This document shows positions 6,563 to 15,519 of a DNA stretch of 64,000 nt, in pieces. The stretch lies in contig CAKZYA010000048.1 in the NCBI GenBank assembly GCA_937883755.1, positions 31,449-95,448 on the forward strand, read 5' to 3'. A model generated the notes under the pieces. That model was not told where the DNA came from and did not search any database. It worked only from the letters and a program-made list of their open reading frames with translations. The stretch comes from an uncultured Flammeovirgaceae bacterium (GTDB taxonomy: Bacteria; Bacteroidota; Bacteroidia; Cytophagales; Cyclobacteriaceae). The position numbers and the translations under genes are program-made. Each line of letters opens with the position of its first letter. Positions within the stretch are counted from its first letter, which is position 1.

Positions 6563-8923
6563 TTAAGCGAGCTCACCTACTGACTGACGTAGTTGTCGGG
6601 CTGCCGCAACCATCGCTTCCAGCGCAGGCTTAGTTTCTTCCCAACCTCTGGTCTTCAAGCCACAATCGGGATTTACCCATAACTGACTGGCCGGTAATAC
6701 CGCTTGGGCTTTTTCTAATAGCTGTACCATTTCTACTTCGGAAGGTACGCGCGGCGAATGGATGTCGTACACCCCCGGCCCAATATCATTGGGGTACTGA
6801 AAGTCAGCGAAGGCATCGAGTAAATCCATCTGTGAGCGCGAGCATTCAATGGTAATTACATCGGCATCTAGGGCGGCAATACTTTCAATAATATCGTTGA
6901 ATTCTGAGTAGCACATATGCGTGTGCACCTGAGTTTCATCACGTATACCGCTAGTCGCCAGCCGAAACGCTCGTACTGCCCAGGTTAGGTAATTCGCCCA
7001 GTCAGATTTTCGTGGGGGCAAACCTTCTCGTAGGGCTGGTTCATCTACCTGAATCACGCGGATGTTCGCGTTTTCCAAATCAATCACCTCGTCGCGAATA
7101 GCCAGAGCAATCTGAGCACAGGTATCGGCTCGGGGTTGGTCATCCCGCACAAAAGACCACTGTAAGATCGTCACGGGTCCAGTCAGCATTCCTTTCACCG
7201 GACGATCAGTCAGCGATTGAGCATAGGCGGTCCAGTCTACCGTCATAGAGGTAGGGCGCGACACATCGCCATAGATAATAGGCGGCTTTACGCAGCGGGA
7301 GCCGTAGCTCTGCACCCAACCCTGCTTGGTAAAAGCAAAGCCTTCCAGTTGCTCGCCGAAATACTCTACCATATCATTACGCTCAAACTCCCCGTGTACT
7401 AACACATCCAAACCAACTTCTTCCTGCCAGCGAATAGCTTGCTCCGTTTCCTGACGAAGGAAACTGTGATATTTTTCCCGCGTGAGTTCTCCCTTTTTAA
7501 ATTTGGCTCGTTGCTGTCGAACTTCCTCCGTTTGGGGGAATGAGCCAATGGTAGTAGTTGGAAACTGAGGTAAATCAAGGCTTTGCTGTTGCACTTTTCG
7601 GGTGGCAAATGATGAAGAACGTCGCGTGTCTGATTCGGTGACGGCTTGTACCCGACTTTGCACTTCAGGGCGGTTAATCAGCACCGATTCCCGACGAGCT
7701 TGTATGGCCTGCTGGTTTTCGGAGTACTTCGGCTGCTGAGTGGGATCATCTGCCTGAGCCAACTGACTAAGATCGGCTATTTCTCGGAGCTTCTGCTTGG
7801 CAAAAGCCAGCCAAGGACGGATAGGAGTAATCCGTGATGTTTCGTCTTCTTGTTCCAGATCGCCAGGTATGTGCAGCAGTGAGCAAGAGGGGGCAATCAT
7901 GACCCGCTCACTTCCAATACGGTCAGTAGTCTTATGAATGAAGTGCAAGGATTGTTGGTAATCATTCTTCCAAATATTTCTACCGTCTACAACTCCTAGC
8001 GATAAAGAGGTTTCCTCTGATAGTTTACCCGACTCGAGTATATCATCCAATTGCGAGGGGCAACGTACTAAATCAAGGTGTAGCATATGCACGGGTAGCG
8101 ACAGGGCAGTCGTTAGGTTATCACCGTAGCAGTCAAAGTAATTAGCCAGAATAATCTTCAACTGCGGAAATCGCTCCCGAAAGCCCCAATAAGCGGTTTG
8201 CAAGGCTGCTTGTTCTTGGTCGGATAAATCCGTAGCTAAGCAAGGTTCATCCAATTGGACGTAGGTTGCGCCCGCTTCCACTAACAATTTTAGAATCTCA
8301 TGATATACTGGCAATAAACGGTCGAGGAGTTCTATCCGGTGAAAACTATCTTCTTTTTCCTTACCTAACCATAAGTACGTGACCGGGCCGATGATCACTG
8401 GCTTAGTAATCATTCCCAGCTTCTTCGCTTCTTCAAATTCGTCCAGAATTTTGGTAGAAGTTAAATGAAACGTCTGATCTTGCTGAAATTCCGGAACAAT
8501 GTAATGATAGTTCGTATCAAACCACTTGGTCATCTCTATCGCAGTAATGTCGAGACCATCTTGCTGGTAGCCCCGCGCCATCGCGAAGTATAAATCCAGG
8601 TCAGAAACTTTAGGATTGACCTGAAGTGGGGCGTATCGGTCGGGGATAGCCCCTACCGTTAGGCTCATGTCCAGCACTTGGTCGTAGAATGAGAAGTCGT
8701 TGCTAGGAATCAGGTCAATACCTGCGTCTTGTTGAAGTTGCCAATGCTGCTGACGAAGATCGCGAGCGGTGCTCTGGAGTTCGTCATTAGTAATTTTGCC
8801 TACCCAGCTAGGTGTTGCCCAGTATCGTTCGCAGGCGCGTTTGAGTTGACGGTGACTGCCCATACGGGGGTAGCCCAAATTGTGCGTTTTCATGCTAAAG
8901 CTTTTAAGAAATAAAACATTCAT
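6563..8923 (-). CDS. metE: Cobalamin-independent methionine synthase
   Basis: MetE transfers the methyl group of 5-methyltetrahydropteroyl-triglutamate to homocysteine, making methionine without vitamin B12. The two barrels are visible: the N-terminal one begins with HNLGYPRMG and the C-terminal one with TTIGSFPQT. Zinc ligands appear in HTHMCYSEF (His, Cys), in the conserved Glu nearby, and in NPDCGLKTRG (Cys). The length of 786 aa is normal. ATG 8923 has a good AAGGAG site 6 bp upstream; ATG 8893 lacks one, although homology begins there, so the first 10 residues are uncertain. A cobalamin riboswitch precedes the gene, so B12 should repress it. Confidence 0.97.
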   Translation of the reverse strand: MNVLFLKSFSMKTHNLGYPRMGSHRQLKRACERYWATPSWVGKITNDELQSTARDLRQQHWQLQQDAGIDLIPSNDFSFYDQVLDMSLTVGAIPDRYAPLQVNPKVSDLDLYFAMARGYQQDGLDITAIEMTKWFDTNYHYIVPEFQQDQTFHLTSTKILDEFEEAKKLGMITKPVIIGPVTYLWLGKEKEDSFHRIELLDRLLPVYHEILKLLVEAGATYVQLDEPCLATDLSDQEQAALQTAYWGFRERFPQLKIILANYFDCYGDNLTTALSLPVHMLHLDLVRCPSQLDDILESGKLSEETSLSLGVVDGRNIWKNDYQQSLHFIHKTTDRIGSERVMIAPSCSLLHIPGDLEQEDETSRITPIRPWLAFAKQKLREIADLSQLAQADDPTQQPKYSENQQAIQARRESVLINRPEVQSRVQAVTESDTRRSSSFATRKVQQQSLDLPQFPTTTIGSFPQTEEVRQQRAKFKKGELTREKYHSFLRQETEQAIRWQEEVGLDVLVHGEFERNDMVEYFGEQLEGFAFTKQGWVQSYGSRCVKPPIIYGDVSRPTSMTVDWTAYAQSLTDRPVKGMLTGPVTILQWSFVRDDQPRADTCAQIALAIRDEVIDLENANIRVIQVDEPALREGLPPRKSDWANYLTWAVRAFRLATSGIRDETQVHTHMCYSEFNDIIESIAALDADVITIECSRSQMDLLDAFADFQYPNDIGPGVYDIHSPRVPSEVEMVQLLEKAQAVLPASQLWVNPDCGLKTRGWEETKPALEAMVAAARQLRQSVGELA

Positions 8924-8934
8924 TAAAAGCTCCT

Positions 8935-9084
8935 TAGCTCAACTTCACCGGGCTTCAAAAGTGGTCAGTAGACAGCCAGACCAATGAAGAAAATTAGGCA
9001 TATCTCGCCTATGCAGCATTCCGCTGGAGGGTGTGGTTGGCTGATCTTGACGAAGCTTCGTGGACGCGAAAGCCCGGTCAAATT
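8935..9084 (-). other. metE leader between riboswitch and start codon
   Basis: About 150 bp lie between the aptamer and the metE ribosome site. They hold a 12-bp palindrome ACGAAGCTTCGT (9050-9061), a small TAGGC/GCCTA hairpin followed by U-rich sequence (about 8995-9015), and a 9-bp complementary pair: AAGCCCGGT at 9070-9078 with ACCGGGCTT at 8947-8955. The distal arm ends about a dozen bases before the AAGGAG site, so this is probably the expression platform. No coding sequence was recognised here. Confidence 0.5.
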
Positions 9085-9305
9085 CCTTTCCGGCACCAAG
9101 CCGGGGTTAGGAACGATAGCGGCAGGTCTCCTGGCTGCATCCGACCTCGCTTCGCCTTCTCATCCACCTTAGGTGGACAATGGCATCATGAAGCTAGTAT
9201 AACTATCTACTCGTAGTTGAGCAGATCGGACTCACAGTTGCGCGTCAGCTCGCGATTTACACGCGATTCCCTATTATCCTCGCCTTTCGTTGAGGGCCGT
9301 CATCG
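9085..9305 (-). promoter_or_regulatory. Cobalamin (B12) riboswitch upstream of metE
   Basis: Read on the minus strand the segment contains the hallmark blocks in order: AATAGGGAA, GTAAATCGCGAGCTGA, GCGCAACTGTGA, GTCCGATCTGC, then GGTCGGATGCA and the B12 box GCCAGGAGACCTGCC (complement of 9121-9135). These match the conserved core of the adenosyl/methyl-cobalamin aptamer. A B12 switch on the B12-independent methionine synthase implies that the cell also has, or can import for, a B12-dependent route; that gene is not in the window. Exact ends are approximate. Confidence 0.93.
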
Positions 9306-9388
9306 TTTTGATAAAGAAATTAAGTAAAGAACTTGTTACCTGTGAAGGTAAAGGATAAAAGACAATTAGAAAACTAATGAGAGATAAT

Positions 9389-10612
9389 TTAGACTTTATA
9401 CTTCTTTACTAACGTAGCATCGGGATCCATACCCAGTCCTGGTTCGCTTGGCGCGGTAATGTGCCCATTTTTAATAGGAAATGCAGTAAGAGCTGGGTTG
9501 AAGTCACGGGCTTTGGCTGGGTAAGTTTCCAAAATCAGTGCATTAGAAATAGAGGCCACGGCATGAACATTCATATGAGAAAAACCGTGAGGAGCCACGG
9601 GTACGTGGTAAGCCGAGCAAAGTGCTGCGATCTTTCGCATCTCAGTTAAACCGCCTCCTTTGATGGTATCTATATTTACGATGTCGCAGGAGTGATTTTC
9701 CACTAAATCGCGGGCACCCCAGCGAGTATACTCATTTTCTCCGGCTACCACCGGAATGTCGAGAGCTTCCCGCACTTCTGCGTTGCCCCGCCAGTCGTCA
9801 GGAGCTACGGGTTCCTCAAACCAGTATAAGTCCAGGTCTTCCACCATACGTCCGTAGCGAATAGCTTCGTAAGCGGAAGCGTAGCCATTGTTAGCGTCTA
9901 CCATCACCCGGGCACTGCTGCCTAGAGCCTTCGCCACTGCGCGGGTTCGTTCGGCATCAGCTTTGGCATCCAGGTAGCCAATTTTCATCTTAACTACTGG
10001 GTATCCTTCCGCTACGTAGCTTTCCATCTCCTTCACTAGCTCGGGGATGCCCTTATCTTCAGCATAATACCCACCCGCTGCGTATACCGGAATTTGCTCC
10101 CGAAAGGTGCCCAACACTTTGTGTACAGGTAACCCAAGTGCTTTTCCCACAATATCCCATACGCAAAGGTCAACGCTACCAATGGCGTGAATCTCTTTGC
10201 CTTTGGCTACTGGCTTACGGTTGTCAAAAAACATGTGGTGCCACACCTGCTCGGTATTCATCAGGTTTAGCCCCTTAATTTTCTTTACGAAACTTAGTAC
10301 ATCTTTATCAGACCCCTTGGTAACCGCGTAGCCCGTAATTCCTTCGTTAGTGGTAATCTTTAGAAACGTAGTGGAAGGATAGTCGCCCCCCGATTCTTTG
10401 ATGGCATTCCAGGTGCGAGGGGTTTTTTTATCAAATTTTAGACGAATGATTTCGGCATCCTCAATCTTGATAAACTGTAATGCATCCCGAACAGAAGGTT
10501 GTTGACTAGGATCGGTAGATTGTAGCCATCGTTGTCCAGCTAGGGCTGGAGCAGTAGCTAGGGCTGTTACTCCGGTGGTTGCGGTTTTAATAAAGTTGCG
10601 TCGTGCTTTCAT
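9389..10612 (-). CDS. Exported mandelate racemase/muconate lactonizing-type enolase-superfamily enzyme
   Basis: A 407-residue (beta/alpha)7-barrel enzyme that would abstract a proton alpha to a carboxylate. The KxK base motif is in VVKMKIG; the three metal ligands are in VMVDANNGY (Asp), WFEEPV (Glu) and VAGENEYT (Glu); the second base His is in VAPHGFSHMN. This pattern is the mandelate racemase subgroup, which includes sugar-acid dehydratases. A twin-arginine signal (MKARRNFIKTATTG followed by an Ala-rich hydrophobic stretch) suggests export as a folded protein. ATG 10612 is preferred over 10627 because it starts the Tat signal. The substrate is unknown; a sugar acid dehydratase or racemase is the usual annotation. 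Confidence 0.85.
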   Translation of the reverse strand: MKARRNFIKTATTGVTALATAPALAGQRWLQSTDPSQQPSVRDALQFIKIEDAEIIRLKFDKKTPRTWNAIKESGGDYPSTTFLKITTNEGITGYAVTKGSDKDVLSFVKKIKGLNLMNTEQVWHHMFFDNRKPVAKGKEIHAIGSVDLCVWDIVGKALGLPVHKVLGTFREQIPVYAAGGYYAEDKGIPELVKEMESYVAEGYPVVKMKIGYLDAKADAERTRAVAKALGSSARVMVDANNGYASAYEAIRYGRMVEDLDLYWFEEPVAPDDWRGNAEVREALDIPVVAGENEYTRWGARDLVENHSCDIVNIDTIKGGGLTEMRKIAALCSAYHVPVAPHGFSHMNVHAVASISNALILETYPAKARDFNPALTAFPIKNGHITAPSEPGLGMDPDATLVKKYKV

Positions 10613-10704
10613 GGTGGTAAGGTGCAAATATTCAGTGTCAATTTACAAAAAATAACGGCTACTGATTGCAGTTCTTCCTGTTGGCTACTACCTTCACAAA
10701 TAAT

Positions 10705-11097
10705 TTGAAGCGTTGGTTATCTCATATCGCCCTGTTACTTTTTGCTGTGATGAGCCTGAATATTCTGGCGATTCCTCTGACGTATCTGGATTTCACACTA
10801 CGGCAAGATTACTACGCTAATGTGCTCTGCGAAAATAAAGATCAGCCGATTGCCATTTGTGGTGGACGTTGTTTTGTAGATAAGCAAGTAGCTGCGTTGC
10901 AGATAGTTACTCAACCCGTTTCTGATCCGGCACCGGCTGCCCCAACTTTAGAAATTGACTTATCACTTTACGTAGTAACCGAACGGTTACATTTTATTCC
11001 GAATGATCATCTGGCTATGTCGGTTGGTTATTCGGATGCCAGTCTCTCATTTCCTTCTGACTATCCCACGTCAGTTTTTCATCCGCCCCAAGTATAA
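10705..11097 (+). CDS. Small secreted or membrane-anchored Cys-containing protein
   Basis: About 131 residues: a basic N-terminus (KRW), one hydrophobic segment (HIALLLFAVMSLNILAIPL), then a motif LCENKDQPIAICGGRCF with three cysteines and a Lys-rich follow-on, and a variable tail. Short proteins with this 'LCxNxxxPxxxCxGxC' arrangement recur in Bacteroidota next to metal-handling genes, but no function is known to me. There is no good ATG; TTG 10705 is preferred, with TTG 10666 and 10681 as alternatives. It lies 215 bp before the MbnP gene, which hints at a copper-related role. Confidence 0.55.
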   Translation: MKRWLSHIALLLFAVMSLNILAIPLTYLDFTLRQDYYANVLCENKDQPIAICGGRCFVDKQVAALQIVTQPVSDPAPAAPTLEIDLSLYVVTERLHFIPNDHLAMSVGYSDASLSFPSDYPTSVFHPPQV

Positions 11098-11312
11098 GCC
11101 TCTTTTTTCTTGTTTTCTGGTAAGCTATTTCAATGGGTTCATTTGAAAATGAAGGTGTTGTCTCTCTGTCTGTAGGCTAGTAGCTTCACTTATAGTCCTT
11201 GTATAGCAGGAAAGCAATACCCCATTACTATTTTCTTATTAATCAGCTTTACTGCCTTATCTAAGACTTTGATAATGAGTGTGGTAAAGCGGCTTATACT
11301 TAATTCATTATC

Positions 11313-12167
11313 ATGAAACGATATTCATATTTTATTATCAGTTTATTAGTTATTATTCTATTTTCTGCTTGTGAGGAAGATGAAGGGGGAACGGCTCCGA
11401 CGGTATCCGGAGCACTCTCCATTGAATTTGATAACTACGTAGGCACTCAACCTATGCAGCTTGACCCAGAGGGTTCTACTGACTACCGATATACTACCGG
11501 AGCCGGGCAGGAGTTTAACCTATCTACCTTCCGCTATTATATCAGCAACATTAAACTGGAGGGACCAGATGGTGCTAGCTTTGAGGACGAAATGAACGCT
11601 AGTGCCAACGCGGATGAAGTGCAAGGGTACTATCTGGTACAAGAAGGCGATCCGGATAGCTATTTTATTGACTTGGATGAGGTTCCAGTAGGTCAGTACA
11701 ACAAGATGACCTTTACGCTGGGCATTGCTGAAGAGGGAGTACAAGAAGGGGCGGCCGGAGGAATTCTCGACCCGGCAGAAGGAGCCTGGTTCTGGACTTG
11801 GAACTCCGGGTACATTAGTTTGGGTATGGAAGGTACTGCGGCTGACTCACCTCAAGAACGAGTAGAACGAGACGGCTTAGTAACCGAAGCTAATACTTTT
11901 CAGCTACATGTAGGCGGCTGGAAAGAATTGGAAGGTAACGACAATATGGTCAATAATATCCGTACTATCACCTTAGACTTTGGCGATGTGGTTACCGTAG
12001 GTCAGGACGTGAAGCCTAAAGTACACCTAGTATTCGATATGCTAAAGATATTGGATGGAGCAGCGATAGACTTTTCTCAAACATTCCAAGTACACGCTCC
12101 CCGAGCTGCGGTGCCGATGGCTGACGAAATTCCGGGTGCATTTACGGTAGATCATGTGCATCAGTAA
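11313..12167 (+). CDS. mbnP: MbnP-family copper-associated lipoprotein
   Basis: A 284-residue lipoprotein: signal peptide with lipobox ILFSAC (Cys at about 20), then one domain with the family landmarks FRYYISNIKL, SYFIDLDEVPVGQY, FTLGI, WFWTWNSGYISLGMEG and LHVGGW. MbnP proteins bind copper and, where studied with methanobactin systems, carry a Trp oxidised to kynurenine by the partner MbnH. The Trp-rich WFWTWNSGY stretch is a possible target region. The next gene overlaps by 14 bp and encodes the dihaem partner, which strongly supports the call. Many Bacteroidota have this pair without methanobactin genes, and none is seen here. Confidence 0.82.
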   Translation: MKRYSYFIISLLVIILFSACEEDEGGTAPTVSGALSIEFDNYVGTQPMQLDPEGSTDYRYTTGAGQEFNLSTFRYYISNIKLEGPDGASFEDEMNASANADEVQGYYLVQEGDPDSYFIDLDEVPVGQYNKMTFTLGIAEEGVQEGAAGGILDPAEGAWFWTWNSGYISLGMEGTAADSPQERVERDGLVTEANTFQLHVGGWKELEGNDNMVNNIRTITLDFGDVVTVGQDVKPKVHLVFDMLKILDGAAIDFSQTFQVHAPRAAVPMADEIPGAFTVDHVHQ

Positions 12168-13221
12168 GTTGTTGCTCTCAGGCAAGCAAGCTGGTAGCGT
12201 TTTATTTGCTGCCAGCTTGCTACTGTTTTCTTGCCAGTCGGAAGGAGATGAAGGGTTGATGGATATAACGTATCGGTTTGAGAAACCAGCGAACTTTCCT
12301 GAACCTACCTACACCTTTGAGAATAATCCGGTTACGCCCGAAGGTTTTCGACTGGGACGACGGTTGTTTTTTGATCCACTACTTTCTCGCGATGGTTCGG
12401 TTTCTTGTAGTAATTGCCACCAGCAAGGGTTGGCATTTGCTGACGGTCCTCAGCATCCGTTCAGCGTAGGGGTAGATAATCAACTAGGAATTCGGAATGC
12501 TCCGCCACTAGCAAATCTGGCATTTAAGCGGGAGTTTTTCTGGGATGGAGGGGTGACGCATCTGGATTTTGTGCCAACCAACGCTATCGAGAATGAATTG
12601 GAGATGGACGAGAGTTTGGCGAATGTGGTGGATAAATTGAATCAACATCCGGAGTATCCGGCATTGTTCAAGCAAGCGTTTGGGGTTGATACCATTACCT
12701 CACCCTACATGTTGCACGCCTTTTCCCAGTTTATGGTGATGATGATTTCGGCTAATTCCAAGTATGATAAATACGTTCGGAACGAAGGCGAAACACTAAC
12801 TGATGAGGAACTGAAAGGAATGCGTTTGTTTGAGGAAAAATGCGGAGCTTGCCACAGTGGTGAGCTATTCTCCGACTTCAGTTTCCGCAACAATGGCATC
12901 AGTACCACCTTTAGCGACGAAGGCCGAGCCCGAATTACCGAACACCCGTCGGATATAGGAAAGTTTCGCGTTCCTAGCTTGCGTAATATTGCCCGAACGG
13001 CTCCCTACATGCACAACGCCCGGCTTAAAACACTGGAAGAAGTGTTGGCACATTATGCCAGCGGAGTACAAGAATCATCTACGTTAGACCCGCTACTTAA
13101 CGATGGAGCCCAGCTCGGCATTCTGATGACTGATGAAGAACAAGCGCAGATTATTACTTTTCTAGAAACACTTACCGATTACGAATTCATCGCTGACGAA
13201 CGTTTTCAGAATACCCAATAA
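12154..13221 (+). CDS. mbnH: Dihaem cytochrome c peroxidase/MauG-family protein, MbnH-like
   Basis: A 355-residue exported dihaem protein. A signal peptide with lipobox-like LLFSC at about 21-25 is followed by two c-type haem sites, CSNCH and CGACH, in the spacing of bacterial dihaem peroxidases, and the typical segments FFDPLLSRDGS, RNAPPLANLAF, FFWDGG, FRVPSLRNIARTAPYMHN. The family reduces peroxide or, as in MauG and MbnH, oxidises a residue in a partner protein. Start ATG 12154 lies inside the MbnP gene, so translation is probably coupled. The partner context favours MbnH over a detoxifying peroxidase. Confidence 0.85.
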   Translation: MCISKLLLSGKQAGSVLFAASLLLFSCQSEGDEGLMDITYRFEKPANFPEPTYTFENNPVTPEGFRLGRRLFFDPLLSRDGSVSCSNCHQQGLAFADGPQHPFSVGVDNQLGIRNAPPLANLAFKREFFWDGGVTHLDFVPTNAIENELEMDESLANVVDKLNQHPEYPALFKQAFGVDTITSPYMLHAFSQFMVMMISANSKYDKYVRNEGETLTDEELKGMRLFEEKCGACHSGELFSDFSFRNNGISTTFSDEGRARITEHPSDIGKFRVPSLRNIARTAPYMHNARLKTLEEVLAHYASGVQESSTLDPLLNDGAQLGILMTDEEQAQIITFLETLTDYEFIADERFQNTQ

Positions 13222-13228
13222 CCCACTT

Positions 13229-14149
13229 ATGAAATCTATTTTTGCCTTATTTATATTAATAATTACTACTGTAAGCTCAAGCCACGCCTGCGATGTGTGT
13301 GGTTGTTCACTGGGAAGTAACTACTTCGGTATTCTTCCCCAGTTTGATAAGCACTTCGTCGGGGTACGTTGGCACCACAGTTCGTTTTTCGCTCAGATGA
13401 ACCATAATAGCGAACTACTAGAACGAGAATATTCCAACGATTCTTACCATCAGCTTGAGTTATGGGGGCGGTTTTATCTATCCCCCCGAATTCAACTATT
13501 TACTTCCGTACCCTATTCAATCAACTTTATGCGGGGCAGTCATCAGACGGTGACCGCCTCGGGCATTGGAGATATTTCGGTACTGGTGAACTATACCCTG
13601 GTAAATACGGGTGAAGATGTAGGTAATCCCTGGCGACATATTTGGTTGGCTGGAGGAGGAGTTAAACTGCCTACTGGAGATTTTCGGCAGGAAGACAATG
13701 GCACGTTAGTTAATCCTAACTTTCAATTAGGTACTGGTAGTACTGATTTTGTGCTTAACACGGTTTACACGGTGCGTTACCAAAACTACGGAATCAATCT
13801 GGGAGCTACTAGGCAATTTAATACTGAAAATCCGGAAGCGTACCGCTTTGGTAATCAGTGGAATACTTCAGCACAACTGTTTTACTGGCGGCAAATGAAA
13901 AGTTGGTCACTGCTTCCCAATGTAGGGGTTTATTACGAAACTGCTGAGATGCATACCGACGAAGGGTTTCGGCAGCTCAATACTGGTGGCGAAGCCTGGT
14001 TCGCTCAGGCAGGACTAGATGTTTACTACCAAGACTTAGCTATCGGGTTCAGTTTTAAAAATCCAATAAACCAGCGTATGAACAGTGATGCCATTGCCGA
14101 TATTGAAGCTCAAGAACGCTGGACAGTTAGTGTGATTTATAACTTTTAG
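13229..14149 (+). CDS. Outer-membrane beta-barrel protein with N-terminal CDVCGC motif
   Basis: A 306-residue protein that starts 7 bp after the dihaem gene. A signal peptide (to about residue 20, SSSHA) is followed at once by CDVCGCSLG, a candidate metal-binding cluster at the mature N-terminus. The rest alternates short hydrophobic strands and turns (LELWGRFYLSPRIQLFTSVPY, LAGGGVKLPTGDF) and ends in YNF, as expected for an outer-membrane barrel. Proteins of this type travel with MbnP/MbnH in Bacteroidota. A role in copper binding or passage is inferred from context only. Confidence 0.7.
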   Translation: MKSIFALFILIITTVSSSHACDVCGCSLGSNYFGILPQFDKHFVGVRWHHSSFFAQMNHNSELLEREYSNDSYHQLELWGRFYLSPRIQLFTSVPYSINFMRGSHQTVTASGIGDISVLVNYTLVNTGEDVGNPWRHIWLAGGGVKLPTGDFRQEDNGTLVNPNFQLGTGSTDFVLNTVYTVRYQNYGINLGATRQFNTENPEAYRFGNQWNTSAQLFYWRQMKSWSLLPNVGVYYETAEMHTDEGFRQLNTGGEAWFAQAGLDVYYQDLAIGFSFKNPINQRMNSDAIADIEAQERWTVSVIYNF

Positions 14150-14262
14150 GCAACAGAAGACGGAGGAGGAAGGACGGAAAAGGGAAGATGTAAATATATC
14201 TCAGCTTTCCTTTTCCTGTGCTCTGTCTTTTGTTATCCAACAATAATAAAATCATATAAAGT

Positions 14263-15117
14263 ATGAGAACTTATTCTATTATTCTAGGAATAACCCTATG
14301 GGTCGCTATGGTTCAAACCGTAGTTGGGCAAGAGAAGAAACCAATTTCCGAGGAGGACTCGCTAGAAATACAAAAGTTAGAACGCGACCTGATGGCAGGA
14401 AAACACCAGGAGGTGATGGGGAGGGTATTTGGCGCACCTGAGTATAACATTAAAACTATTGGAATTTTAGTATACGACGGCGTGAATGACTTGGATATGA
14501 TTGGCCCCCGTTACATTTTGGGGACTATGGGAGCCAAGACCGAACTGATTGCCGTAGAACCAGGAAACGTAAAAACCATTAAAGGAATAGAAATTATTCC
14601 CGACAACATTATTGACTCGGTTGATCAGCTCGATATTCTAGTGATTCCAGGTGGGTTTCAGGAAACATTGAAAACCGCTTACGATCAACGGGTACTTGAG
14701 TGGATACGGAAAATTGATAAGAGTAGTACGTTCACTGCTTCGGTGTGCACGGGTGGTTGGATACTAGGTGCCACGGGTTTGCTAGATGGAAAAAAGGCTA
14801 CAACGAACTGGTACCGAGCTGAAGAGATGCTGGCAAAGCATGGGGCTACATTTACCAATGAACGCTTTACCCGAGATGGTAAGTACTGGACATCGGCTGG
14901 AGTTACCGCTGGCATGGATATGTCGTTAGCAATAATGAAAAAAGTTTGGGGAGAAAACTATACGCAAGGAATAATGCTGGATATGGAATACGATCCTGCT
15001 CCGCCGGTGGAGGGAGGCAGTCCAGAAAAAACGGATAATGTAGTTCATTGGATGTTAGAAAGTATGTACGATGCTGGCATCACAGCACTTATGGATAGCC
15101 TGGAAAGTGACCACTGA
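14263..15117 (+). CDS. Exported DJ-1/PfpI-family protein
   Basis: A 284-residue protein with a signal peptide (ending near VVGQ, residue 23) and a DJ-1/PfpI (class I glutamine amidotransferase-like) domain at about residues 65-240. The nucleophile elbow Cys is in TASVCTGGWILGATGLLDGK, followed by the typical KATTNWYRAEEML. Relatives annotated as isonitrile hydratase or AraC-type N-terminal domains share this core. Export is unusual for the family but common for Bacteroidota copies. It stands alone, with a purine-rich spacer before it and 400 bp of non-coding sequence after it. The reaction is unknown. Confidence 0.78.
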   Translation: MRTYSIILGITLWVAMVQTVVGQEKKPISEEDSLEIQKLERDLMAGKHQEVMGRVFGAPEYNIKTIGILVYDGVNDLDMIGPRYILGTMGAKTELIAVEPGNVKTIKGIEIIPDNIIDSVDQLDILVIPGGFQETLKTAYDQRVLEWIRKIDKSSTFTASVCTGGWILGATGLLDGKKATTNWYRAEEMLAKHGATFTNERFTRDGKYWTSAGVTAGMDMSLAIMKKVWGENYTQGIMLDMEYDPAPPVEGGSPEKTDNVVHWMLESMYDAGITALMDSLESDH

Positions 15118-15519
15118 ATAGTACCACTAACTATCGAGTTAGCTTATCTTAAAGTAATAGTGTAAAATAGTTTTCCAGGTCTTCAATTTCTGTCCAGTCA
15201 CAGCCTTCTAAAAGCTTGTAAAGCTTAATAAGATTGTTATTTAGCTTGTATTCCTCTCAAAAAGGTATAGATTTACAGTACATTTCTGTCGCTGTATCGC
15301 TTTTGCAAGCCTGATATCTGGATTTTCTGGTTTCCGAAAAACAGCCTCATCCAATTGGCTCCTTTCTGACTTCTACGTCGCTTTCTAATTACACGTATTT
15401 AAGGTTTGGTTGAAATTACAGCCTGCTAATTGTTTCATCATCCCCAAATGGGCGTCGCTCAAAATATCGGTAGGGTTGTCATAAGTCCGCTACTTATTTT
15501 CAACTATCAAACCATATTT
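15118..15519. other. 400-bp gap with a possible gene remnant on the minus strand
   Basis: No intact gene is seen. On the minus strand two out-of-frame reading segments read like protein: QLDEAVFRKPENPDIRLAKA (frame closing with TAA at 15241-15243) and, after a frame change, LIKLYKLLEGCDWTEIEDLE (closing at 15149-15151). There is no ATG and no recognised family, so this may be decayed coding sequence or chance. The plus strand holds only the promoter region of the protease. Confidence 0.3.

Noticed and set aside
9031..9216. Short plus-strand reading frames over the metE leader
   Set aside because: The sequence is explained by the cobalamin riboswitch on the minus strand, and the predicted peptides look non-coding.
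12154..13221. Ordinary detoxifying cytochrome c peroxidase
   Set aside because: Overlap with an MbnP gene favours an MbnH-like modifying enzyme, although sequence alone does not exclude peroxidase activity.
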